A stretch of 9,719 bases of DNA from Actinomycetota bacterium (GTDB lineage: Bacteria; Actinomycetota; Actinomycetes; Nanopelagicales; Nanopelagicaceae): assembly GCA_009924185.1 (NCBI GenBank), contig RFSC01000021.1, positions 1 to 9,719 of the forward strand, given 5' to 3'. Of this stretch, positions 1 to 6,589 are shown one piece after another. The notes under the pieces are model-generated. The model made no database searches. It worked only from the letters and a program-made list of their open reading frames with translations, and was not told the DNA's origin. Position numbers and translations under genes: made by a program. Position 1 is the first letter of the stretch; every line of letters starts with the position of its first letter.

Positions 1-359
1 CCCGTTCCAAATAATCTTTTCGATCCAGTTACGTCAAGAAAGGCCTCATCTAGAGAAAGCGGCTCTACATAAGGGGTGAACTCCAGAAAAATCTCCATAA
101 CTTTGCGAGATACCTCTGAATACCTTTCATGATTTGGTGGAATAAATATTGCCTTTGGCGCCATCCGTTGTGCCCGAGCCACTGGCATGGCGGCTCTGAT
201 GCCGAATTTTCTAGCTTCATAATTTGCCGACAGCACTACACCACGTGCTCCAGCACCCACTACTAAGGCTTTGCCTTTGTACTGCGGATAATCCAGCTCA
301 GAGACAGATGCGAAAAATGCATCCATATCAACATGCAGAATCGTGGAATGTTCTGGCAT
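1..359 (-). CDS. dinB: DNA polymerase IV (DinB-like Y-family), N-terminal part, cut by window edge
   Basis: This is a Y-family translesion DNA polymerase; 119 N-terminal codons are visible and the rest lies beyond base 1. The reverse-strand translation begins MPEHSTILHVDMDAFFASV. It shows the Y-family motif DMDAFF (D11 metal ligand; F16 aligns with the DinB steric gate), the finger motif SANYEARKFGIRAAMP (residues 44-59), and the palm motif SLDEAFLD with catalytic D104/E105. All catalytic carboxylates seen are present, which favours an active Pol IV-type enzyme over ImuB, whose active site is degenerate. The ATG lies 4 nt after the dnaE2 stop with no clear Shine-Dalgarno sequence, so translational coupling is likely. 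An in-frame GTG at 371-369, overlapping the end of dnaE2, is an alternative start. It is the third gene of the LexA-controlled operon. Confidence 0.93.
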   Translation of the reverse strand, partial: MPEHSTILHVDMDAFFASVSELDYPQYKGKALVVGAGARGVVLSANYEARKFGIRAAMPVARAQRMAPKAIFIPPNHERYSEVSRKVMEIFLEFTPYVEPLSLDEAFLDVTGSKRLFGT

Positions 360-363
360 GGGT

Positions 364-3300
364 TCACTCACAAAGCGCGAGATTACGCCACTTTTCATAG
401 GCAGCTGATAAATCCCACGCCCCTGTTGCTCGTATCGAAACACCGCGGGCACCAGTGCGACGTAAATTGCCTCTGACTAAAAGTAGCTTTGAGTTATAGA
501 GCGTCTCGGCATAAGAGCGTTGTGCATCTTCAAAAAAGGTTGCATCGCTACAGCCATTGCCATCATCTAGGGTTACAAAGATAACCCTCTTACCAGAGCG
601 AATCGGTGGGGTTTGCAAAATCACCTTTACCCCAGCCACTAGAACTGAGGAGTTAGAACGTTGCTTTATTAAATCTGAGGATTTAACCGCTCCAATTTGA
701 TTTAAAAATTCAGCATAGAACTCCATCATGTGATGAGAGACATCCATCCCTAAAAACTCTATTTCATTTCTGACCTGCTCGTAGGCTCGCAGATCAGGCA
801 GGCCGGTTTTAGATAACTCTGGAGTAAAGCCAAAGGTGAGTTGAGAACCACTTAAATTTAACAACGCCTTGCTTGAGGTGCGGGACCATTTATAGAGATC
901 ATTTAAATGCAGTAATAAATCCCTATGATTCAAAGTATCGGGATATAAAGCATCAAAAGCTCCAACCATTAACAGTGCTTCACAGGTGGGGCGGCTTACG
1001 CCACTGCGGTGCACAAAATCAGCTAAATCAACAAAAGGGCGATTACTCAATATCGCATCAATCTCGCCATCGCTGATTCCAGATACATCAGCTAGGGCTA
1101 GGCGAATACTGGAATCATTTTCAACTCTGTAGCTGCGGTCAGATTTATTTATATCCAGCTTTTCAATCTTTACTCCAAACCTTCTTGCCTCATCAAGTAT
1201 CAAACGCTTGGGATACATTCCAGGATCATGGGTTAAGACCCCAGCTAAAAAGGCGGCCGGGTAATGAGCTTTTAGCCAGGCTGATTGATAGGTAGGCAAA
1301 GCAAAGGCTGCAGCATGAGCCTTACAAAATCCGAATGAGGCAAAGGCGCGCAGCACCTCCCACATCTTGGTAACAATCTCTAAGGAGTAACCCCGCGCTG
1401 TAGCTGCTGGAAAAAACCAATCGCAAACCTCTTGTTGCCCCTCCTTATCCCCTAAAGCACGACGTTTTTCATCAGCTTCAGCCAAGGAGACGCCCCCTAA
1501 TTTGGCGATAATTTCAATTACCTGTTCGTGGAAAACAACTACCCCTTCGGTGTCATCGAGAATCTCCAGCAAGTCAGGATGAAAAATCTCTCGCGCTTTC
1601 CAGCCTTGGCGAGCATTAAGAAAAGGGGTAATCATGTCGCTCTTAACTGGGCCGGGGCGGAAAAGTGAGATATCAATAATTAGATCGGTAAAGCTTTGTG
1701 GCGCGAACTTTCCTACTAACTCTCGCTGACCCGGACTTTCAATCTGAAATAAACCCAATGTCTTAGTTGATTGAATAAGCTCGAAGGTCTTTTCATCATC
1801 TAGTGGAATGCCATCTAAATCAAGGGAAAGATTGGAGGTTCTTTTAATCTCAGATACTGAATAAGCCAAAGCTGATTGCATCCTGACCCCGAGAATATCT
1901 AGCTTTAAAAGCCCGATAGCTTCAACATCATCCTTATCCCATTGCACCATTGGATAGTTGCTGGCATTTGTTTCAATTGGGGCGCGGTCATAAAGACCAA
2001 TGTCGGAGATAACTACAGCACAAGGGTGCATCGCCAAGTTTCGTGGTAAGCCATCTAATCTTTCAGCAAGCCCAATCGCCATCTTCCAATTGCCAGATGT
2101 CAGGTTTAGATTTTTCAACTCTGGCAGATTTTCTAAAGCCTGAGAGATATTTCTAGCTCGAATATAAGGCAGAGATTTTGCTACTAGATCTATCTCCATA
2201 GGTGGCAGTGATAACGCCGCACCTACATCTCGAATTGCATGACGGGCTCGATACTTATCAAACATCGCAACTGTGGCGCAGCGTTGTTGGTAACTCTCAA
2301 AGACTTGATCGTAAATCTCTAATCTACGAGCTGATTCAACATCTATATCTATATCTGGCAGCGCTTTACGAAGCGGTGAACAGAATCGCTCCATTAATAG
2401 ACCGAGCGATAAAGGTTCGACGCCAGATATCCCTAGAAGATGACATACCAAGGAGCCAGCACCGCTACCCCGGGCCGCCACTCGGATCCCGCTATTTCGC
2501 GCTCTATCAGTTATATCTGCAACTGTTAAAAAGTAAGATTCATAACCCAAGCTAGCGATTATGGAGAGCTCTTTATTTAGACGCTCCTCTACCTCTGAAC
2601 TCAAATCTCCATAACGCCAATTAACCCCGGCATAGGCTCGAGACCGAAGCTGTGCGGTTAGCTCTAGTTGAGATTTAGCTCCCACAACATGTGGCTCGGG
2701 AAGATGGATTGAACCTAATCCAATATCTGATTGTGGTGATAAAACCGCACGCTCCGCCCAATCTTTCGTAGTTTTTAATAGTTGCTTTGCATTTCTTTCT
2801 CCGGCAGCAGCTGCGATTTTCTCTGCGAGAAAAACCATCTCATCTGAGTTTTTCAAAAAAGCTTCAGCGTTTTTACGTTCTACCACTTTTTTATGTAGCG
2901 GTAGTAAGTGGCGGGTAGCATCTAATACATCAGCTATCGGTGCATCTTCTCTGCTTTTCATTCGCACCGCATTTGTTAAAACCGCTGGCAAATCATGATC
3001 CCGCGCAAAATTAAGCATTCGGGCAGCATGGGTGGTGGATTTTGGGCCATCACCATAAATCAAATGGGATACGCACTCGATGCTCTGATCTAAAAATAGA
3101 TCGCGGGTGGAGTTGAAAATTAGTAAAGCTTTGTCATAACGCCGTGAGGTTAAGGCCCGGGATATCTCTGAATCTGGACCATGTAAAGCTAGTAGGTTTT
3201 TGGTGTAGTTTGAGTTTTGCTTTAAAAAGTTAAGATCGCAAGGTGCACCATAATTTTTAAGTTGAGTAACAACCCTGACCAAAGATGACCAACCCTTGCC

Positions 3301-3543
3301 TGGCGTAGCCAGCAAGGTAATTCGAGTTTGATTTTCATATGAGATATCAATACCGATTATTGGCGATATTTGATTTTCCAGACAGCTTTGAGTGAATCTA
3401 ATGGCGCCAGATAAACCATCGCGATCAGTTAGAGCCATGGAGTGCATGCCAAAATCTCTAGCTTGAGCGACTAACGCGTCAGGCAAGGTGGTGCCATATT
3501 TAAATGAGAAACCACTAGCTACATGTAGATGGGTGAAGCTCAT
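364..3543 (-). CDS. dnaE2: Error-prone DNA polymerase III alpha subunit (DnaE2/ImuC type)
   Basis: A C-family DNA polymerase of 1059 aa, the usual DnaE2/ImuC length and shorter than replicative DnaE (about 1160-1190 aa). Order of parts: PHP domain (about 1-205), palm/fingers with the catalytic pair in PDIDID (D399, D401) and the third Asp in LLKLDILG (D549), the LFRPGP region (628-632), GFCKAHAAAFA (738-748), a tandem HhH region (about 815-870), and a C-terminal OB fold (about 965-1042) with the QTPPIRSGKRVIFVTLDD signature typical of actinobacterial DnaE2. PHP metal-ligand positions are replaced: HLHVAS instead of HLHxHS (A9), TDRD instead of TDHG (R41), and NAVRM instead of NDVHY (R194). 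QLTFGF (901-906) may be a sliding-clamp-binding peptide. The ATG start has a weak AAAGAGA Shine-Dalgarno 7 nt upstream, and 12 nt separate it from the DUF6504 stop. Role: mutagenic translesion synthesis in the SOS response. Confidence 0.95.
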   Translation of the reverse strand: MSFTHLHVASGFSFKYGTTLPDALVAQARDFGMHSMALTDRDGLSGAIRFTQSCLENQISPIIGIDISYENQTRITLLATPGKGWSSLVRVVTQLKNYGAPCDLNFLKQNSNYTKNLLALHGPDSEISRALTSRRYDKALLIFNSTRDLFLDQSIECVSHLIYGDGPKSTTHAARMLNFARDHDLPAVLTNAVRMKSREDAPIADVLDATRHLLPLHKKVVERKNAEAFLKNSDEMVFLAEKIAAAAGERNAKQLLKTTKDWAERAVLSPQSDIGLGSIHLPEPHVVGAKSQLELTAQLRSRAYAGVNWRYGDLSSEVEERLNKELSIIASLGYESYFLTVADITDRARNSGIRVAARGSGAGSLVCHLLGISGVEPLSLGLLMERFCSPLRKALPDIDIDVESARRLEIYDQVFESYQQRCATVAMFDKYRARHAIRDVGAALSLPPMEIDLVAKSLPYIRARNISQALENLPELKNLNLTSGNWKMAIGLAERLDGLPRNLAMHPCAVVISDIGLYDRAPIETNASNYPMVQWDKDDVEAIGLLKLDILGVRMQSALAYSVSEIKRTSNLSLDLDGIPLDDEKTFELIQSTKTLGLFQIESPGQRELVGKFAPQSFTDLIIDISLFRPGPVKSDMITPFLNARQGWKAREIFHPDLLEILDDTEGVVVFHEQVIEIIAKLGGVSLAEADEKRRALGDKEGQQEVCDWFFPAATARGYSLEIVTKMWEVLRAFASFGFCKAHAAAFALPTYQSAWLKAHYPAAFLAGVLTHDPGMYPKRLILDEARRFGVKIEKLDINKSDRSYRVENDSSIRLALADVSGISDGEIDAILSNRPFVDLADFVHRSGVSRPTCEALLMVGAFDALYPDTLNHRDLLLHLNDLYKWSRTSSKALLNLSGSQLTFGFTPELSKTGLPDLRAYEQVRNEIEFLGMDVSHHMMEFYAEFLNQIGAVKSSDLIKQRSNSSVLVAGVKVILQTPPIRSGKRVIFVTLDDGNGCSDATFFEDAQRSYAETLYNSKLLLVRGNLRRTGARGVSIRATGAWDLSAAYEKWRNLALCE

Positions 3544-3555
3544 AATTTTTTCTCT

Positions 3556-3831
3556 TTAAGCAGGTCTAGAGGTAGGCCGGATTCGCCACAAACCAACGCC
3601 CTCTTCTCGCTCTATCTCAAAGGTTTTCATCGCTCCGATTGGAGCCGCCTCAACCCGCCAGAGAATCCGCGATCCATCATCGGGGCGGAATAAGCCATCA
3701 CTGGCCCGATTCCACCAGCCACCCGACTCCCGCCAGGAGGAGAGAACTGTGTGTATGCGAAAGCGCTGGCCATTGTGGACAAACTCGATGGGTTCGCCGC
3801 CAGCTAGATATATTTCAGATTTTTCGAACAT
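3556..3831 (-). CDS. DUF6504 family small protein, first gene of SOS polymerase operon
   Basis: A 91-aa soluble protein with no signal peptide or membrane segment. The pattern GGEPIEF (11-17), a following short beta-rich stretch (FRIHTVLSSW), the WW pair at 39-40 and ILWRVEA (57-63) match what I recall of DUF6504. These are small actinobacterial proteins found next to dnaE2 and dinB, for example in Streptomyces. No biochemical function is known to me. Because it is first in the operon, 12 nt before dnaE2, and its own start codon lies inside a perfect LexA box, an SOS-linked role such as a polymerase accessory factor is plausible but inferred. Only weak AT-rich sequence precedes the ATG and there is no Shine-Dalgarno. 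A -10-like TAAGGT ends 8 nt upstream, so a leaderless mRNA is likely. Confidence 0.85.
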   Translation of the reverse strand: MFEKSEIYLAGGEPIEFVHNGQRFRIHTVLSSWRESGGWWNRASDGLFRPDDGSRILWRVEAAPIGAMKTFEIEREEGVGLWRIRPTSRPA

Positions 3832-3840
3832 TTGTTCGAA
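3823..3840. promoter_or_regulatory. LexA operator (SOS box) over the DUF6504 start codon
   Basis: The 18-bp sequence TTCGAACATTTGTTCGAA is a perfect inverted repeat of TTCGAAC and GTTCGAA around a 4-bp spacer. It fits the Gram-positive/mycobacterial LexA consensus (CGAAC-N4-GTTCG) at every position. The reverse-strand ATG of the DUF6504 gene (3831-3829) lies within it. A LexA dimer here would cover the predicted transcription start of the polymerase operon. Confidence 0.92.
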
Positions 3841-3868
3841 CCTTAGCGGCCTACTCTGACAGACACAA
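3840..3868 (-). promoter_or_regulatory. Predicted promoter of the DUF6504–dnaE2–dinB operon
   Basis: On the reverse strand a -35-like TTGTGT (3868-3863) is separated by 17 bp from a -10-like TAAGGT (3845-3840). The A of the DUF6504 ATG is 9 nt past the end of the -10, where transcription would be expected to begin, suggesting a leaderless transcript. The -10 touches the SOS box. The hexamers match consensus only in part, so the exact start is a prediction. Confidence 0.55.
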
Positions 3869-3938
3869 GCCCGGTTCTTTACCCCTCAGACACGCGTCTG
3901 TCGCCTAACCGTCACCGAGTTCGTGCCAGTATCCGCCC
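3841..3938. other. Divergent intergenic region between SOS operon and nucleotidase
   Basis: About 100 bp shared by two divergent genes. Besides the SOS-operon promoter it holds a direct repeat CAGACAC (3860-3866 and 3887-3893). The second copy is part of a short inverted repeat, CAGAC-N4-GTCTG (3887-3900). The nucleotidase promoter must lie in the right half; CAGTAT at 3927-3932, 6 nt before the GTG, is a weak -10 candidate with no matching -35. The function of the repeats is unknown. Confidence 0.4.
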
Positions 3939-5948
3939 GTGATCACACATACCTCTCAAACGCAGACCCAGGGCAAACCCCTCCGTCTTCGCATCTCTGC
4001 GGTTGCCAGCGCTATAGCTCTAGCAACCTCCGCACTAGTGGTGCTCACTTCCCCGCAGGTCACTGCAAATACCTTTGCCGTCCCTGCAGCTCCAGTCATT
4101 AAGAAGGCATATGTAACATCAAGCGGTGTTCGAGTTGTCTTCGACAAAGTAACTGCATCACCTGCAGTAAATGCATATGTTCTTTCTGGCGGAGAGGGCT
4201 CCTGCCCAATAACTTTGCCAGCAACAACTACCGGTGTTGTTACTCTGCCAATTATTGAAGGCCAAACCAGCGCAAACCTCTCAATTAGAGCGGTCAATGC
4301 ATATGGATTCTCTCGCGCTGGAACCTGGAGTAAGACATTTAGTGCAACTGATCTTGCTCGAGTTACAAAGAGCTCATGGAAAGCTGTTCAACTATTGCAG
4401 CTCAGCGATTTCCACGGCGCAATTGAAGGAACTTCAGCAAATGCTGGTACCGCACTTCTTATGAGCGCCTTTGCCGCAGAGCGTGCAAAGAATCCAGCAA
4501 CCTTCACAATGTCAGCTGGAGATAACTTTGGTGCTTCTCCTCCAATCTCAAGTCAGTTTGAAGAGATGCCAACTGTTGAATCAATGAACCTTTTAAAGTT
4601 TGATGTTTCAGGTTTTGGAAACCATGAACATGATCGCGACTTGGCACATGTGCGCAAAGTTATTGCCGCCTCTGATTTCCAGTGGGTTGCCTCTAACTAC
4701 AGCTCACTTGAGCCACTAACCAGCGGTGCAAAAGCAGCCAAAACTTTCCACATCGTAGAACGCGGTGGAGTTAAGGTCGGTTTTGTCGGTGCAAATACTG
4801 AAGAAACCAAAGAGCAGATTTTCCCTGGCAACCTAACCTTCAACGGTAAGGATCTGGTCATCTCAGCAAATGTAGATGGTGTAAATGCAGCGATTAAGCA
4901 GGCGAAAGCAGCCGGTGCCGATTTCGTAGTTGCACTCCTACATCAGGGATGGCAGGAAAACCGCGATGGTGAAGCAAGGGGCAAATTGATTGATTTAGCA
5001 AAGCAAATCAAGGGTGCCGCAGTTGTGTTCGGTGGCCATAGTCACCAGACCTATAACTCAGCACTAGCTGGAAACGCAGCGGTTAACGGTTCTCTAGTTG
5101 CCATGGTTCGCAATGCCGGACAGGAATACAACAGAGTAAATGTCTGCCTCGATGCGTCAGGTCGAGTTCGTGGCTCAAATGTTGATGTTGTCACTCGATC
5201 CAGCTTTGCTTCATTGACACCAAATGCAGATGGTGCAGCTTTGGTGAAAAAGTACAAGGATCAGTTGAATTCCAAGCTTGATGTGAAGATTGGTTCAGTC
5301 AACGGAATCTTTGCTCAAGGTGGCACACCTCAGGTGCAACGTGCAGGTGAGGCAGCAATCGGTAACTTCACTGCAGATGCAATGCGCAAGAAGTATGCAA
5401 CTGACTTTGCTTACATAAATGGTGGCGGAATCCGCGACAGGTTCCCTGCTAATACCTATGTTCCAGCAAATAAGAGCTACAACCGTCCAGGCACTGACAA
5501 GGTCGCTCCATTTGATGTAACCCTTGGTGATGCTCTCGCTGTCTACCCATTTGGTAATACAGTCGGAGTTTCAGTAATCACTGGTGAAAATCTTTGGAAG
5601 GCGCTAGAAAATGGCGTTAGCAACTGGCCTGGCGATGGTCGCTTCCCGCAGATCTCCGGATTCAAATTCAGTTTTGATACCTCAAAGCCAGTTGGATCCA
5701 GAGTTCAGAGTGTGACCTTGCCAAATGGAACAGCGATTGCAAAGGACTCCAAGGAGTACAGCGTTGCAGTTCCTGATTTCATGATTTACGGCGGAGATGG
5801 TTATGTCGGCTTCTTCACCCCTTCAAAGGCCAAACTACGTGGACTTCTCGTAGATGTCTTTATTGAAGCGGTACAAGAGGCTTCAGCTGGCGGTAAGGCG
5901 ATTCAAATCCCTGCCCTAGATGGACGTATCACCAAAGTAAATCCTTAA
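3939..5948 (+). CDS. Secreted 5'-nucleotidase / metallophosphatase (UshA/NadN family) with N-terminal FnIII-like domain
   Basis: A 669-aa exported phosphoesterase predicted to strip phosphate from nucleotides or related esters outside the cell. A Sec signal peptide spans about 1-43 (KPLRLR n-region, hydrophobic core 20-37, likely cut after VTA43). A fibronectin-III-like beta domain (about 48-135) follows, then a metallophosphatase domain with DFH (D157, H159), GD (D195), GNHEHD (N228, H229), LLHQG (H335) and GGHSH (H367, H369), all dinuclear-metal ligands present. The C-terminal 5'-nucleotidase domain (about 448-650) has NGGGIR (494-499), YPFGNTVGV (536-544) and GGDGY (618-622). No LPXTG anchor is seen, so it is probably released or loosely attached. 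GTG is the only usable start before the signal peptide: an in-frame stop lies at 3906 and no Shine-Dalgarno is visible, so leaderless translation is likely. It diverges from the SOS operon and ends at a strong terminator. Confidence 0.92.
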   Translation: MITHTSQTQTQGKPLRLRISAVASAIALATSALVVLTSPQVTANTFAVPAAPVIKKAYVTSSGVRVVFDKVTASPAVNAYVLSGGEGSCPITLPATTTGVVTLPIIEGQTSANLSIRAVNAYGFSRAGTWSKTFSATDLARVTKSSWKAVQLLQLSDFHGAIEGTSANAGTALLMSAFAAERAKNPATFTMSAGDNFGASPPISSQFEEMPTVESMNLLKFDVSGFGNHEHDRDLAHVRKVIAASDFQWVASNYSSLEPLTSGAKAAKTFHIVERGGVKVGFVGANTEETKEQIFPGNLTFNGKDLVISANVDGVNAAIKQAKAAGADFVVALLHQGWQENRDGEARGKLIDLAKQIKGAAVVFGGHSHQTYNSALAGNAAVNGSLVAMVRNAGQEYNRVNVCLDASGRVRGSNVDVVTRSSFASLTPNADGAALVKKYKDQLNSKLDVKIGSVNGIFAQGGTPQVQRAGEAAIGNFTADAMRKKYATDFAYINGGGIRDRFPANTYVPANKSYNRPGTDKVAPFDVTLGDALAVYPFGNTVGVSVITGENLWKALENGVSNWPGDGRFPQISGFKFSFDTSKPVGSRVQSVTLPNGTAIAKDSKEYSVAVPDFMIYGGDGYVGFFTPSKAKLRGLLVDVFIEAVQEASAGGKAIQIPALDGRITKVNP

Positions 5949-5961
5949 TTTAAGGGTTAGC

Positions 5962-6000
5962 AAAAACCGCGCTCGGCTTCGGCTGAGCGCGGTTTTTCTT
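5962..6000 (+). terminator. Rho-independent terminator after the nucleotidase, UUCG tetraloop
   Basis: A stem of 11 pairs (5967-5977 with 5982-5992, one G-U) closes a cUUCGg tetraloop. It is extended by an A5 tract (5962-5966) that pairs with a T5 tract (5993-5997). The A-tract on the other side would let it work in both directions, although no opposing gene is present. It isolates the nucleotidase from doxX. Confidence 0.93.
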
Positions 6001-6014
6001 TCCCCGACACGCTG

Positions 6015-6059
6015 AATTAGTTGAAATTTCAATAAAATTAGTTTACCCTTCAACTAATT
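6015..6059. promoter_or_regulatory. doxX promoter with two tandem operator-like elements
   Basis: A -35 TTGAAA (6021-6026) and -10 TACCCT (6044-6049) are 17 bp apart, a good housekeeping-type promoter. A perfect inverted repeat AATTAGTT-N8-AACTAATT (6036-6059) brackets the -10. A second, partly decayed copy (6015-6038: AATTAGTT-N8-AATAAAAT) brackets the -35, offset by exactly 21 bp. The outermost arms also form a 12-bp inverted repeat (6014-6025 with 6049-6060). The layout suggests a dimeric repressor, possibly of MarR or HxlR type, bound at two sites on one DNA face. The regulator is not in this window. Confidence 0.7.
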
Positions 6060-6083
6060 CATGTCCCACTATGAAAGGAAAAT

Positions 6084-6497
6084 ATGGATATCCTCCTTGT
6101 GCTTGGTCGTGTGCTTTTTGCACTGATCTTTATCAACTCAGGTATCGCACACTTAACCAAACTTCAGGCCATGACAGGCTATGCGCAATATAAGAAGGTC
6201 CCAGCGGCAAAGCTTTCGGTAATTGTCACCGGATTAATGCTGATCATTGGCGGTCTGTATGTTGCTCTTGGAGTCTATGCAGATCTAGGCGCACTTCTCC
6301 TAGCTATCTTCCTTGTTGCATCAGCGTTCTTAATGCATAACTTCTGGACTATCCAGGATGAGCAGGCAAAGCAGGGTGAAACCATCAACTTCTTCAAAAA
6401 CCTATCTCTTGCTGGTGCTGCTCTGATCATCTTCGTATTGGTTGGCAGCGGAGTCGACTTCGGCCCATCCATTACTGAAGGGTTGTTCAACCTCTAA
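6084..6497 (+). CDS. DoxX family membrane protein
   Basis: A 137-aa integral membrane protein, the usual size for the DoxX family, with four predicted helices: about 3-24 (VLGRVLFALIFINSGIAHL), 42-66, 68-88 and 107-124. The first helix carries the LGRxLFAxIFxxSGxxHL pattern of DoxX, and the HNFW (85-88) and NFFKNLSLAGAAL (102-114) stretches are also typical. DoxX proteins are linked in the literature to thiol/oxidative stress and quinone-related membrane redox chemistry, but the exact reaction here is unknown. The ATG is well supported by AAAGGA (6074-6079) at close spacing. The gene stands alone between two terminators and has its own operator-rich promoter, so it is probably induced on demand, for example by an electrophile or oxidant (inference). 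Confidence 0.9.
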   Translation: MDILLVLGRVLFALIFINSGIAHLTKLQAMTGYAQYKKVPAAKLSVIVTGLMLIIGGLYVALGVYADLGALLLAIFLVASAFLMHNFWTIQDEQAKQGETINFFKNLSLAGAALIIFVLVGSGVDFGPSITEGLFNL

Positions 6498-6529
6498 ACA
6501 CCTAGTTCACATAAGGTGAATTTCTAGTT

Positions 6530-6570
6530 AATCCCCTGTGCCACGTGAAGCGGTACGGGGGATTTCCTTT
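6530..6570 (+). terminator. Rho-independent terminator after doxX
   Basis: A 13-bp stem (6530-6542 with 6552-6564, two G-U pairs, CCCC/GGGG core) closes a 9-nt loop and is followed by TTTCCTTT. The tail is an interrupted T-run, so termination may be incomplete. The next gene begins 20 nt later. Confidence 0.82.
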
Positions 6571-6589
6571 ATAAAGCGGCTACCTTCTG

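Noticed and set aside
3639..3908. 89-codon plus-strand frame opposite DUF6504 and the SOS promoter
   Set aside because: Antisense to a recognisable gene, low-complexity composition (many H, R, P) and crosses the SOS box; not coding.
3911..3934. Possible PHO box (GTCACC / GTGCC pseudo-repeat) before the nucleotidase
   Set aside because: Only a loose likeness to the actinobacterial 11-bp direct repeat; too many mismatches to claim PhoP control.
6084..6497. DoxX gene as part of the arsenic operon
   Set aside because: A terminator hairpin and the change of promoter style between doxX and the TSUP gene argue for separate units, though some read-through is possible.
6501..6526. Small inverted repeats (CACCT/AGGTG and TTCAC/GTGAA) just after doxX
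   Set aside because: Short stems that exclude each other, with no T-run; the 6530-6570 hairpin is the better terminator.
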